A DNA stretch of 64,000 nucleotides from Cyanidiococcus yangmingshanensis (lineage: Eukaryota; Rhodophyta; Bangiophyceae; Cyanidiales; Cyanidiaceae). Positions 11,211 to 22,245 of this stretch are shown piece after piece. A program made the translations under genes and the position numbers. A model generated the notes under the pieces. The model did no database searches, was not told where the DNA came from, and was given only the letters and a program-made list of their open reading frames with translations. Every line of letters begins with the position of its first letter. Position 1 is the stretch's first letter. The stretch spans positions 372,001-436,000 of the forward strand of contig VWRR01000015.1 of the NCBI GenBank assembly GCA_013995675.1. Reading direction: 5' to 3'.

Positions 11211-11711
11211 CGAGCACCGCTCCCCCGAGTGTTGCGAGTTTCAACGAACATTTGCGAGTGCTTTTCTCAGTTATGATGCTGACGACATTGGAGGCATCAT
11301 GTTCATATCTGTTCCGTTGATTGACATTGATGAACGAACTGATGAAAGAACGTCCACGGAACGGGTGTTTCGCCAAGGAGTGTGACAAGCGGCAGCCTTT
11401 GTGAACAAAGTTGTGACTGTTGACACGCAAAACTCTCGTCCATATACGAACGTGCCGTCGTGAGCAAGGACGCTGGACCTACTCTATTTCATAAACCGGC
11501 GTTTGCGTCTGAGTCCCGAGCGCGCAACTGCTGACTGAGACCAGTGTTCCGACGAGCGCAGGTGCTTCGTGAGCGAGCGTTCTCGTGTTCCAAAGCGCTG
11601 AAACGAGCTGCTACTTGATCTATTTACCCAAGGTGCTTGGAGTTCGATACACGACAACGACATCTTTTCCAAACAGTGACTCGATACCGTTTCGCGTGAA
11701 CTCAAGTTCTT
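11211..11711. other. Intergenic upstream of ALKBH6-like gene
   Basis: About 500 bases without a recognisable gene. Divergent promoter region for the single-TM protein and the ALKBH6-like gene. Confidence 0.45.
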
Positions 11712-12365
11712 ATGGACGCGGTCGGAGAGCAGACTGCACGGTCGTGGCCCCGCGGTCTCACCTTGATTCCGGAATATATCTCTCCAGCCACTGAGGCCGA
11801 CCTGGTGAACTACTTTGCAGAGGAAGCCAAATCTCATTGGACCGCTTTGTCAAGTCGGCGAGTGATCCTCTATGGTTTGCATTTTGTACAAAGCGATACC
11901 AGCCATCGTCGGTACACGCGCGTGACTCCCGAACCTATCCAAAGGCTGGCGGAACGACTCGTCGCAGACGGCTACCAAGATCAACTGGCAAACCATATTC
12001 TTGTGAATGAATACAAGGTTGGGCAAGGTATCATGCCTCATGAAGATGGACCAGCATTCGTACCCAATGCAGCCATCATAAGCCTTCTCTCGGCGACTGT
12101 GCTAGACTTTTATCGCAAGGATTCTGCGGATCGCTCAACACCCACGACAAGCATTCGCTTACCGCCACGTTCTCTCTGCATCATCGCCGACGAGGCCTAC
12201 ACATCATACCTGCACGGTATTGCAGAGCGTATTGCCGGTGCAGGCGAGGATCGCGGTTATCGTCTCTCACTGACATTTCGTCACGCGATTCTACCATTGC
12301 CAGCTGCTGCAACGGAACCGGCCAAAGAGAAGCGCATTTTGAACTTGCTGCAGCGACGTCGCTGA
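11712..12365 (+). CDS. ALKBH6-like Fe(II)/2-oxoglutarate dioxygenase
   Basis: 217 residues from ATG 11712, close to the usual length of ALKBH6. 'ILVNEYKVGQGIMPHEDGP' is nearly diagnostic of this subfamily. The iron ligands are H110 and D112 in the HxD motif and H168 in YLHGI. R184 and R190 in RLSLTFR fit the 2-oxoglutarate-binding RxxxxxR. AlkB proteins demethylate nucleic acids or proteins oxidatively. ALKBH6 itself has been linked to nucleic acid binding and genome stability, with substrate unsettled. The frame is intact and ends in a basic LLQRRR tail that could aid nucleic acid binding. Confidence 0.9.
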   Translation: MDAVGEQTARSWPRGLTLIPEYISPATEADLVNYFAEEAKSHWTALSSRRVILYGLHFVQSDTSHRRYTRVTPEPIQRLAERLVADGYQDQLANHILVNEYKVGQGIMPHEDGPAFVPNAAIISLLSATVLDFYRKDSADRSTPTTSIRLPPRSLCIIADEAYTSYLHGIAERIAGAGEDRGYRLSLTFRHAILPLPAAATEPAKEKRILNLLQRRR

Positions 12366-13203
12366 TCCCAGATTTCGAACTCACTAGTGAAATCCATTTC
12401 GAGTCTGCTCTTCAGCGGCAAGGAACAGGCAGGGTTCGCTGTCCGTCGTCGTCATCGTCGCCCGCAGTCAGGGTCATGGACACGCTCCGTTCGAAGTGCT
12501 GGCTCCATGGTTGTTGACACCAGCAGTGCCTCGAATCAGGTAGCGAGTGGCACTTTCGTCTCCGAGCCTCGTTCCAAAGCGTAAAACTCGGTGGCTCGCC
12601 CTTGTTATTGCCAATAAACAGATAGCGTTTTCATCTGAAGATATCCGAGGTAAAAAGTCTGTGAATGCAGTGCACCCACCGAGCGAACGCTATGCAGGCT
12701 ATCACTACCTGTTCGTGTCTCGTAGAGAAACCGTTCAAAGCGCGAGCCGCAAGCCCCCGCTCACCATCTCACCGCGCCCCAGACCAAGCACTTGTCGACA
12801 AACCCAAAACATCCCCAGACACGAATTGGATGGAAAAAACATTTCCGACCAGAATCTGACTGAAAGAGCCAAGACAATGCTCACTTGATCAAGACGAGCA
12901 ACGAACGTCTGGAGAGAGGCCCTCGAGCGACAAACTGGCTCGCCAATTCCATCTGGAGATGCGAATGGATATCTGGTTGTGGCATTGTCGACCAGCACGT
13001 CTCTGCCATTCACCAGGACGATAGGTACAACGTTTCAGTACCTCAAGCGAGAAAAAAACTCATACTTGCAATAGGTTCAGTGGGACGTAGCATAGAACGC
13101 TAGGAGAACGAGCAGAGTGTGTGTAGAGGCAGCGTTCACAAAGGGTGACTCGGACGTTCCCGGAAGGGCGACGTGCTCGCAACGACGGCCCTGGTGGTCA
13201 TGA
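12366..13203. other. Intergenic, no supported gene
   Basis: Only short low-quality frames. It contains the 5' flank of the ClC gene on the right. Confidence 0.45.
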
Positions 13204-15356
13204 ATGCCCGGCTCTCAAGCGTTTCTGTTCCATGCGAACGTGTTCGTGAAACGTCGGGAACGGAACTTGTGTACTGTGGTGGTGCGTCGAGGACAGACGA
13301 ACGCTCGACGTTTCGTGTGGGCCAGCGCGGTGAAACCCGAGCAGAACGCAAGGTCGAGCGCACCCGTCCAGACGAGCGTTGACACCGGGTCGCTAGACGA
13401 GCAGAAACGTCAACAGTGGCCAAAGTCTCCAGATGGGGCTATCGTGCTCTTTATGGCGGCGTTGATTGGAGTCAGTGGCGGTCTAGGGGTCACGGCGTTC
13501 AAGACCGCTATTCGGGTGGTCTCCGACGTTGGCTACGGCGACATTGTGGCGGGCGCACTGCTCCCTTTTTTCGGATCCTTGAACTTGATTGCAGTGCCAT
13601 TCATAGGCGGTGCATGTGTGAGTCTGCTGAGAATCCAATTCGGTCCATTTGATGGCGGCATTGAAGCGATGCGAAAGTCCATGGAGAAATCCCAGCGACT
13701 AGATGGTGTTCGTTCGCTGGTCAAGGCGACAGCGGCTGTATTCACACTCGGGAGCGGATGTTCACTTGGACCAGAGGGGCCTGCAGTTGAAATTGGGGCT
13801 TCTTTCGCTCGTCTTGTTCCGCAGTGGATCTCAGATAGCATGCACCTGCGCTTGTCAACGGAGCGATTACGACAGCTCTTCGCTTGTGGGTGTGCAGCTG
13901 GCGTTGCGGCTGGTTTCAATGCACCTTTCGCTGGCGTGTTTTTTGCGTACGAAATAGCGCAGCGGGCTGGTGGAGGTCACGTTGAATTTGGCATAGGTGG
14001 TAGCACAGGCTCCCGCGCTGCTTATTGCCTCAGCGATGAGTTCGTTGATCGCTCGGCTCGGACTCGGCGAGCGTCCAGCGTTCTCGATTCCGACTTATGA
14101 TTTGCGCAACCCGCTGCTTGAGTTGCCGCTCTATCTAGGGCTGGGCATTCTGGCTGGTTGGACGAGTTTGGGGATTTCGAAAAGCGCTGTTGATTGGCCA
14201 GCAGCTTTATGACCACCCCTGGTTGCGTCGGGTGCCACGCTCGTGGAGGCCGCTTTTTGGTGGTTTACTCAATGGCATTGTTGGGTTTGCCTTCCCACAG
14301 ATTCTCTTTTTTGGTTACGACATGTTGGATGCTCTCCTGGCGGACACAAATTTCAGCATTCCGCTTCTAGCTGGATTGCTGGTTCTCAAGCCAGTCATGA
14401 CGGCGGCGAGCCTCGGAAGCGGACTTGTCGGAGGTACTTTTGCGCCAGCGTTATTCGTTGGCGCCAATTTGGGGGCACTCTACTGCAAATCAATCGAATG
14501 GATCAGTGACTGGTTCGTCTCAGCGGTGTTCAAAACGCTGGGCGCGATCCCAGCCAGTGCACTCTCTGGCTCGATCCCTATCGCTGGACCTCCAGCGTAC
14601 GCCATGGTGGGCATGGCTGCGGTCCTTGCGGGCATGTTTCGCGCGCCCCTAACCGCTTGTCTCTTGCTCTTCGAGATGACACGCGATTATCGTATCATTT
14701 TGCCGCTGATGGCGGGCGTTGGTATCAGTGCATGGATCGCGGATGACTCTGGTCCAATGGCTAGGGCAACCGCGCCTCAGTATGCGGAGAAACGGGAGGG
14801 GCCCTCTCCCCTCTATTTGGGTATTCGTCCAGACGCGGAGTTTCGTTCTGTAGCAACGCGATTAATGGTCCGTGATGCTATCTCATCACTCAAGCCGCTC
14901 TTTTTAGATGCCCAGCAGAGTGCGGGAGAGGCGCTCGAATGCTTGCGCGAACGAGACCGTGCTTGTATCCTGGTGACAAGAACCGAGACGACCCCGAGAA
15001 TCATGGGCCTCGTGACCATTCAGGATCTGTTACGGGCAAAGAATGAATATGGCTCCCTGCAAACTGTCGTCCTGCGTGATGTCTGTTCCAGTGACTTTCA
15101 GCTCATCTCCGAAGACGAACCCCTCGTTCGTGCTCTCGACATCCTCGAATCGCAGTCGATGCCACTGTTACCCGTGACTTTTTCTGACACGTCTGAGGAA
15201 CGCTCTTACACGGAGACTCCGAATGGGGCGCCCTTTGCCAGTTCAGTAGCAGGGGCGCCAATTCAGATTTGTGGTTTTGTCGACTTGTCGAGCATCGAGC
15301 GGGCGGTGCAGCTCTCGCGTTTGCTGACCGAGCCCAGCCAAACAGAGGCCTCATAA
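13204..15356 (+). CDS. ClC chloride channel/transporter with CBS pair
   Basis: ATG 13204. A basic leader of about 75 residues may be a plastid transit peptide. The ClC core contains 'GSGCSLGPEGPAVEIG' (the gating Glu in GPEGP is present), 'CAAGVAAGFNAPFAG', and 'GGTFAPALFVGANLG' (the anion-selectivity GGxFxP motif). Two CBS domains close the protein: 'MVRDAISSLKPLF...' to about nt 15040 and 'LRDVCSSDF...' to about nt 15320. The core resembles cyanobacterial and plastid ClC-e-type proteins. The gene needs two +1 breaks: near 13996 and near 14183 (AAAA run). The middle piece 'GERPAFSIPTYDLRNPLLEL' fits the family exactly. It probably adjusts anion balance across a plastid or vacuolar membrane. 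Confidence 0.87.
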
Positions 15357-16010
15357 GCTCTTGTGAACGATTGTGTTGTAAACTGCTCGTCGTAGACACT
15401 GGGTTTAGGTCGAGGATTCAGACTCGGTAACGTTCTCTCGACGAGGGACCTCGTTAGGTCTCCATTCGGCATAGCTCCAGCGTGCGCTCCTATCAACGAA
15501 ACCATCCTGTTTCCGAGAAGGATGATGTCATCGCATCCGGACCTGAGCCCTCGCGATGATAGCCGGAATCTTCTCATATCTTTCATGACAAGCTTCGCCC
15601 ATAGGCGTCGAGTATACGTTCGTGATGAAAAGTGATTGGGGTCAGTCGCTCGGACATCTCCGTTGGGTGCGCTCGTGGCGAGTTCGCACAGTCGCTCCAG
15701 CTCTTTACTGCTGATGGTGTCTCGATACCGACACATCGTTGTATCGGCTCCTCTGCCACGAGATGTGCACCCGACACATGCCAGATCTGACGCTTTTGCA
15801 ATCAGATACGCGACATACATCCGAGCTGCGACGTGCGCACGGCGGCTTTCGAAAGGGAACCCCCGTCAAAGCATACAGTCTACGGAGCAGTGGAATAAGC
15901 GCTCGTGGAACTTCAATCTCAGCGCTCCCGACATGCGCGGCGTAAAGGCGATGCCAACCCCTGCGCTGAACATCGTCCAGTTTTTCACAGACAACTCGTT
16001 ACGGGGCCAT
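15357..16010. other. Convergent 3' flanks of ClC and PUM3
   Basis: A minus-strand frame up to 15820 overlaps the ClC coding end and shows no domain, so I do not call it. Otherwise nothing seen. Confidence 0.45.
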
Positions 16011-17687
16011 TCATTTTGAAGAATGTCCAACTTGGACGATTTCGTGGTTTTTCAATAGCTCATAGAGTTGTTCCGCCCGCTCGTGCTCTGCCGCAAGGCG
16101 AGCAAGTCTCGGTTCGAATGCTTTCATGCATGTTGCGACGGTATCCGGCAGTAGTTTGCCGAGGATATTCAGCTGATGAAATAGTTCATTTTGCTGTCGT
16201 ATATCGCGAGCTTCGAGCGCTTCCCATGAAGCCTCATTCATGACGTTGGACAGCGCTCGAGATATTCGCTCAGACTGAGATTGCCTGTCCCAATACAGGC
16301 AGAGCTCGACAAACAAGGTCCCTAGACGGGGCGAGGCCCTGCAGTCGCAGAGAAGCGCCGCACCATGCGCCAGCGCCAATTCAAAGAGTGCCTCCGATAT
16401 ACTTTCGAGTACCTCTTGTCTCCGAAGCAGAGATTCCTTCTTGGGTGCTACAGTTTCGACAGAGACCAGCTGGGGACTCCACACACAGTTGTATGACGTC
16501 GGATGGAAATAGCGAGTAGTCTCGCCTGCCAAGAGGTACAGGAATGGCACGTGCGCATGAACCAGTGGAGTGATCGTGTTTGAAGTTGTTGAACTGAAGA
16601 TCTGACCTAACTTGGGCAGCAGCGGCCGAACAAGGCCTTTGCTTAACATAACCGTATCATCGGTCCACGTAAATAGAGCCAAAATAACGCGATGCCCATA
16701 CTTGCTGTTCCACACTTCGGGCAGCACCTCTCTGAACGCTTTGACGCACTCTTTTCGCCATTTTGTGTCCCCCATTTGTATCAGGAGGATCAAAGCCGCA
16801 CTGCCACTGTTGGTGTGATATAGATAGAGCGCTCGCGACGCGAATTCTTGCCCAATCTCCCGCTTCTCTCGCGGCTCCAACCGTTCCGAGGAGAGCATGG
16901 TCCACAAAAACTCGTGAACAAGAGCATTCGACAGAACTCGCGGCTTGTCATATACTTGCTCGAGTTGCTGACGGCAACATTCAATGAGACGTCGGTGAAA
17001 GGGCTGTTCCAACATTCCAAGCAGCCAATCAAGTGCGTTTCCGTTCAAGTCTGCTGGTTGCTCCAGCCGTTTTGCGAGCATCTTTCGAAGCCCCCGATCC
17101 CGATGCACCAGCAGTGAGAGCAGAAGTGAGCGTCGCTCTTGTCCATTGGCCACCGATTGGTACACATAGTCGACAATATTCGCGCCATCCTGTGTCGTCG
17201 CCAGACGCACCAACGATTCACGTAGAGAGGAAATCAACGCTCGACGCTGTGCCCCAGTTCCATATTGAACAAGGGCGCGAATGACGTGTTGTCCGTAACG
17301 CGTCTCTACAAGTCTCGCAAGTTCCAGAGTCAGTGCACTCCAGATGCGACCCCGTTGCTCGCTGGAGCCATGCTTGAGGGCGATCTCCACGACGCGCGCA
17401 GCGTCGTGACGACGAGCACACCAAACCAGTGAATGTTCAAGCTTCTTCAAAACCTCATCAATTAAGATTTGTTTTCTCTCCTTGGATGTTGATTTTTGAC
17501 GCATCTCCTCAAAAAGCGGCTTGATGGAGGTGATCGCCCCGTCGAGCGGTGAAGGTTGCGAACGAACGCAAGCTCGCTTTTCACGCTTGTTCGTCGCGTC
17601 TTTTCCAAGTGTTGCATGCTTCCCTCTCCGTTGATTCGAGTCGCTCGTTCGAAACGCTTCTTTCGACAAAAGATCAGCCTTGGACAT
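16011..17687 (-). CDS. PUM3: PUM3/Puf6-type Pumilio protein, ribosome biogenesis
   Basis: 558 residues, intact frame from ATG 17687. A basic N-terminus leads into divergent Puf helical repeats: 'EHSLVWCARRHDAARVVEIA', 'LARLVETRYGQHVIRALVQYG' and 'LVRLATTQDGANIVDYV'. A second set includes 'EVWNSKYGHRVILAL'. The C-terminal half is all-helical and fits the CPL region that defines the PUM3/Puf6 branch. Yeast Puf6 acts in the nucleolus in 60S assembly and in ASH1 mRNA control. In this organism a role in large-subunit biogenesis is the likely one (inference), matching RPF1 and DCAF13 elsewhere in the window. Confidence 0.85.
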   Translation of the reverse strand: MSKADLLSKEAFRTSDSNQRRGKHATLGKDATNKREKRACVRSQPSPLDGAITSIKPLFEEMRQKSTSKERKQILIDEVLKKLEHSLVWCARRHDAARVVEIALKHGSSEQRGRIWSALTLELARLVETRYGQHVIRALVQYGTGAQRRALISSLRESLVRLATTQDGANIVDYVYQSVANGQERRSLLLSLLVHRDRGLRKMLAKRLEQPADLNGNALDWLLGMLEQPFHRRLIECCRQQLEQVYDKPRVLSNALVHEFLWTMLSSERLEPREKREIGQEFASRALYLYHTNSGSAALILLIQMGDTKWRKECVKAFREVLPEVWNSKYGHRVILALFTWTDDTVMLSKGLVRPLLPKLGQIFSSTTSNTITPLVHAHVPFLYLLAGETTRYFHPTSYNCVWSPQLVSVETVAPKKESLLRRQEVLESISEALFELALAHGAALLCDCRASPRLGTLFVELCLYWDRQSQSERISRALSNVMNEASWEALEARDIRQQNELFHQLNILGKLLPDTVATCMKAFEPRLARLAAEHERAEQLYELLKNHEIVQVGHSSK

Positions 17688-18345
17688 TCGTGCAACACAA
17701 CAACGCCCTCGTCAAGACTAGCCGCGGAAAGGATGTATCTAGGGCCACCGCATTCCCCTCTCGACGGCTGGGCGGACGCCGGCAGAGGCCGCCACCGCAA
17801 AAGCGCCACCACAGCACGAGGCGACGGTCTGCGGACGCTTTCCGAACGGTGGCGACTGCCCTGAGGGCCTCTTCTTCGAATGGCCTCCTCATCTCAGATT
17901 CATGAACAGTCCAAGTTGTTTCACTGAGACGATTTCCATGGGTATGTATCGAATTCTTCAAACTCGATGGTGAATGCGACGCTCCGAGGGGCTCTCCAGC
18001 GTCGGACGTTGGAGGTGCTTGAAGCGCTTTCTTTCACGCGAGCGTCATCTGATCAGCATGGGGAACATTGCAGATGCCTTTTTTTATGGATAAACTGAGC
18101 TTTTCGAATCGATTTATATTCAGAGGATCGGATGCTGCGTGTATCATGAATGCTGAGCACGGATGATGGGTATGGATCTCGTCGCCGAGTTCGTCCATCA
18201 AATGAGCAAGCACCCACACGCTTGTGCAAGTACCAAGTGTCCATGGTTTCGTCATTCCAGTGTGCCGTTTTGTTCACGGAGGAGGAGGCTGGCTCAGAGT
18301 GCATGGATGAGCGATATTATTGCGATTGTATGTTCGAACAGCGGG
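17688..18345. other. Upstream region of PUM3 gene
   Basis: No recognisable gene. Frames near 17549-17900 are antisense to, or in the 5' flank of, the PUM3 gene. Confidence 0.45.
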
Positions 18346-18753
18346 TCAGCGCACGAGATTGTAATCGCGAAGGAGATTACCTTGGTAGCAGTTTATGGGT
18401 CTCTGTACCGCACAAAGAGGTCTGTTTCGCAGTGTTTCTATCTTCACAAACACCTGGTCATTAAAGCGAGATAGCGCAGCGTTGCCGAGTCGCCGCTGCA
18501 TGCTCGGCATGACCGGATGCGCCTCTTCGTGTGTCGTGGACGGTGGCGAATCCCCACGGTTGATGCCTTCGGTCTGCGTCTTAGCCAATGGCGACGCAGA
18601 CACAGAGCTCGTGTAGGACTGCTTTCTGTAAGGTGATGGTGTGGGTATTCGATTCGTATCGGTGTCTTTCGCATGCGATGGTGACGCAGATACAGAGCTC
18701 GTATAGGACTGCTTTCTGTAAAGTGATGATGAAGGTATCCTATTCGTGTCCAT
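18346..18753 (-). CDS. Small protein with a 30-residue tandem repeat
   Basis: 135 residues from ATG 18753. The N-terminal 60 residues are two copies of a 30-residue unit whose anchor blocks DTNRIP and YRKQSYTSSVSASP are identical. The two DNA copies (18588 and 18678 on the plus strand, 90-bp period) differ in these blocks only at synonymous positions: GAT/GAC, CGA/AGG, CCC/CCT, TAC/TAT, GTG/GTA, TCG/TCA. The amino acid changes cluster in the middle (TPSP versus SSSL). That supports translation in this frame. Ser/Tyr/Lys-rich repeats suggest a disordered, possibly phosphorylated protein. No family recognised. Confidence 0.55.
   Translation of the reverse strand: MDTNRIPSSSLYRKQSYTSSVSASPSHAKDTDTNRIPTPSPYRKQSYTSSVSASPLAKTQTEGINRGDSPPSTTHEEAHPVMPSMQRRLGNAALSRFNDQVFVKIETLRNRPLCAVQRPINCYQGNLLRDYNLVR
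18588..18752. repeat. 90-bp tandem duplication, two copies
   Basis: Copies start at 18588 and 18678 (ATGGYGACGCAGAYACAGAG). They align for about 75 bases with roughly ten substitutions. The period is a multiple of three and lies inside the minus-strand repeat protein. Confidence 0.85.
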
Positions 18754-18809
18754 ATATTTTCCATATGGTTATTTGTGCAATGATGCTCGAGGTCAGTCAG
18801 CAAGTGCGC

Positions 18810-19148
18810 TCATTTTAATAGTGGAGATGCGGCAGGTTTAGGATTCTTTTGAGACTGTCTCTCACTGATGAGGATGAGTGTTCGATCGAGACATTTTCGT
18901 TCCGAACAAGGTCTACTCATGGACAGCGGAGTTTTCCAAAGTTGGTATATGAGCGGAGTGAAACCCTCATCTGATTGTGTTTCGTCCTCGTCATAGGAAT
19001 GATTGGAACAGAGGTGTTCCCGAAGCATCGGGTCTGTCTCGGGCCAAACAAATGATGCGGCACATTTGAGGACCATGATGCTCCCGCTGGTACCAAGCAC
19101 CGGGGGTACAGCGCGATCTTTTTGCATACTGATGCTATCGAATGGCAT
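18810..19148 (-). CDS. Hypothetical small protein
   Basis: 112 residues from ATG 19148. Composition is protein-like (acidic stretch SYDEDETQSDEGF, then 'IYQLWKTPL'), with no domain I know. It lies between the MED14 3' end and the repeat protein, same strand. It could be the N-terminal part of the repeat protein if a frame break lies at about 18800, or an independent gene. Low confidence. Confidence 0.35.
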   Translation of the reverse strand: MPFDSISMQKDRAVPPVLGTSGSIMVLKCAASFVWPETDPMLREHLCSNHSYDEDETQSDEGFTPLIYQLWKTPLSMSRPCSERKCLDRTLILISERQSQKNPKPAASPLLK

Positions 19149-19184
19149 GGATCTGGAATAGGCCGAACAGAATCGAGGCAGTAT

Positions 19185-22100
19185 TTATTCAAATGATGCA
19201 GCACAAGACGCTGAGATTAACGCCTCCAGTGTCTGTCTTAGTTGCACCAGCGGGACTCGCATACTCCGATGATCTGTTTCTGACTCCGATCTTTTGGCAC
19301 TCGATGCCTGGACGTGATCCCAGCCAGGCAGCGGCACGATCGATGCAGTACCTGGGCCAGGAGGCGCTCGTGCTCCAATGTCGAGGAGCCGGACGAACCC
19401 AGCGCCCTCCTTCGCATCAAGCTCCAGTACATGGTTCCTAGCGGCGGCGTCCCGACTCGGAACATCTTGAGCGACCACGACAATCCGTAAGCGCAGAGCC
19501 GAGAGAAACCGGAAACGCGCTTGGCGCCCGCGAAACGCCGCCTCGGCTGCCAGCGCCAACGGCAGGGTGCGCTCCAACAGACCATACAGCACTGTGTAGC
19601 ACGGTTGTGCATTCAACACTTCTTCTATGAGGCGAATCGCAAATTCCAAGGAGCCAACCAGTCCTCGAAAAGCCGCAATGTAACCGTGCGGTCGCTCATG
19701 ACAGCGATAAGTGATCACGAGCTGTATACCATCCGGCAGACGTACCAAGAGACGCGCTGGTGTGATGAGATCGAAACGGAAAAAGTTTCCTGTTCGACGT
19801 ATCTGCGCAGGGGACAGACTTGGGTCACGCAACAGCGTCGCCATGCGCGATGCTCGTGTCAGATCCCAAGCCAGGTGTTGAATATAGGCTGTGGTTGCGT
19901 GAGGGTACCGCAGACGCATACGATGTCGCAAGGAACTTCTACAGGCGTCACTGATTCCAGTCGACTGACGTCGCTTTCGGGCTTCCCACGATAGCGCTAG
20001 GAACTGGTGTCGGCTCCTCAATGCCCCGGGGTGCTCGTGTCGATTCGACGACAATTCGTCCTGCCGACGATTCACCGTCGATGGCAGTACTGTCTGTGCA
20101 GGAGTCGAACAAATCGGTAGCGATTTCGAGTTCCACACTCCACGGTGATCGATCTGGACATGCAGCTTCAATGTGTAGCCAGCTATGGTGGATCGTTAGC
20201 CCCTCATATGTCCTCATTCGAAGGGGAATGATCAATCTTTCAGCCCGGCCTCGAATGAGCGCTACGGCTGTCGACCATGGTATGATATCGGGAGTTCTGT
20301 CTTCGTCGAGGACGCCGCTCTCTCGCATAAGACTGGTGAGATACTCAACCCGACGTAAAGCGTCAACAGTGTAGGCAACAATGCGGGTCCAGCGCGATCC
20401 TTGCACAGACTCTTCGCGGTGCCCTGCCAGAGCGGCAAGCACATGCCCAATCGGTACAAAATACGAGCCAGACGAGAGTTTCACGGCCAATTCCAGACGG
20501 TTCGCACCCGGCATCAGGTATACTGGATGAGGATACCAGCTACAGAGATCCGCTAGGACTCGGACTTGATCGCTCAGTGCATGACGTTGCAGTGCCTCAA
20601 GCCGAATCAGTATTCGTTGGCGCTGTTCGGAGATGGGCAACCACGCCGGCCAAGTTTCAATCCGCAACCAGCCAGGAACCAAGGGATCCACATAGCCGCC
20701 AACGTTACGGATAGAGGTCAATACGTCGTCCGCGCCCACACGTACGCAGACGACACCGTCTTGCTCCTCTACTTGGACATGAACTGTCAAGTCTCCTGCA
20801 CCAGGCAATCGCAGATCAAGTGAGCACGGATACATGAGCTGTTTTCTGATTGAAAGCGGCAGCTCAGAAGCGATGGTCCGCAAGAGCGCATGAGCTCGAG
20901 CACGACGGACCTGCACGAGGAGCCCAACACCATCCCCAGTCTCTATATGCGCCATATCAACGGAAGCATCGGTTGGCAGAGGAGGCTGATGACCTATCCG
21001 GACATACCCATGCAATGGCCCTTGGAGGCGATAATTTGGGTCCCAGAGCCATTCAGGCGTTGGCGGCACCTCCAGATGAGTACACTGGACAGAGATTGCA
21101 TGCCACCAACGATTCTCTGCCTGGACAAGGTCTAATGCGACCGACGGCTTGCTCGATGTCGGCCAATAGAGGACCTGGAAGTGCGCATGGTGCGGCCCCA
21201 GCCGACGGACTCGTATCGTCGACGGTGTTCCAACCGTCGCTCGACCTTGGAACCCATTCGATGCCGCGTCAGATTGGTCTTTGACGAGCGTCTCGATGGA
21301 TGATGCGAGCGAGACGACTCGCAACGGCTCGCAAAGCTCCACCGAGAGACACGAGACCAGGCAGCCCAGGAAATAGCGGGTCTTCTCCGCAAATTCGACT
21401 ACCTGTTTTTTCCTACAAATGTTTACATAGCGTCCCTGCACGACGCTTGCAGCCAGTGGCGCGTTTGCTGCGTCTCCATCCAGAGTCACTTTCGAAACGA
21501 CCCAGTCCCATTCGGCTTGTTTCATCGATGTCGCTTGCAGCGGTGGCAATGACATCGAGGGGCTAACCGGACGGAGACCCACAACCGCACGCCATCCGCG
21601 CATGTTCCTGTCGGATACTGCGACAAATGCTCGGCTGGCTTCCGTTTCATTGCATGGCGAGAACTGGAGCTGCACGTGCATTGTTGAGGCTGCCTCACGC
21701 AACAACAGACAAGTGCGGGTGCCGAGAATACGAATGGCCTGGTGCCGCAGTTGTGGTATGGCACTCGACTTTGCCAAGTGCAGCACCAGCGGCAGCCGAT
21801 CATATGTGCCAGTCGCAGCGACTGTGGCAGCGGCAGGCACGTCCATGGCAGCAGCAAACAGCGGACCTGCTCGCAGCTGCTGGTGCATCGACCAGAGCAC
21901 GTCAGCGCCAGTTCGTTCGAAGCGGTTTGCGAGCCAGTCAGCCTCGATGACACAAACTTGTGCTTGACGCAACGTTGTATACGATCCTCGGAGCCAGCGA
22001 AATAAAGTCAGCAAGCGCAGGAGTCGATGGCGTTCCCGCTGTGATACGTCTATCACGAGCACGTTCTTCTCAGCTGCGTCGACGTCGTCAGAGCGCTGTT

Positions 22101-22245
22101 CCACAAGCTGTTCGACTAGATCGCGCAAAGCCACATAGCCAAACTCTGCTACGGACTCGCAAAGAGACGGAAAAGAGACTGCCGGGAAAGCAGCCTCCAC
22201 AGTGTCGACCGTCGGCACGGGCGCCTCTGTGCCGCTCAACGCCAT
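19185..22245 (-). CDS. MED14: Mediator complex subunit 14 (MED14/Rgr1)
   Basis: Backbone subunit of the Mediator co-activator of RNA polymerase II. From ATG 22245 the N-terminus shows the MED14 signature: 'CESVAEFGYVALRDLVEQL', then 'RHRLLRLLTLFRWLR', 'ADWLANRF', and 'AAMDVPAAATVAATGTYDRL', which parallels the 'AIDVLTTGSYPRLP' of animal MED14. The first frame (765 residues) ends at 19948. The protein continues in the +1 frame ('RYPHATTAYIQHLAWDLTRA', 'FFRFDLITPARLLVRLPDGI') to 19185, giving roughly 1,020 residues. The break lies between about 19955 and 20020. The assignment rests mainly on the N-terminal 200 residues; the rest is diverged, as is normal for this subunit. Confidence 0.78.

Noticed and set aside
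15263-15820. Minus-strand frame of 185 codons next to ClC.
   Set aside because: Overlaps the conserved CBS coding end and has no recognisable content.
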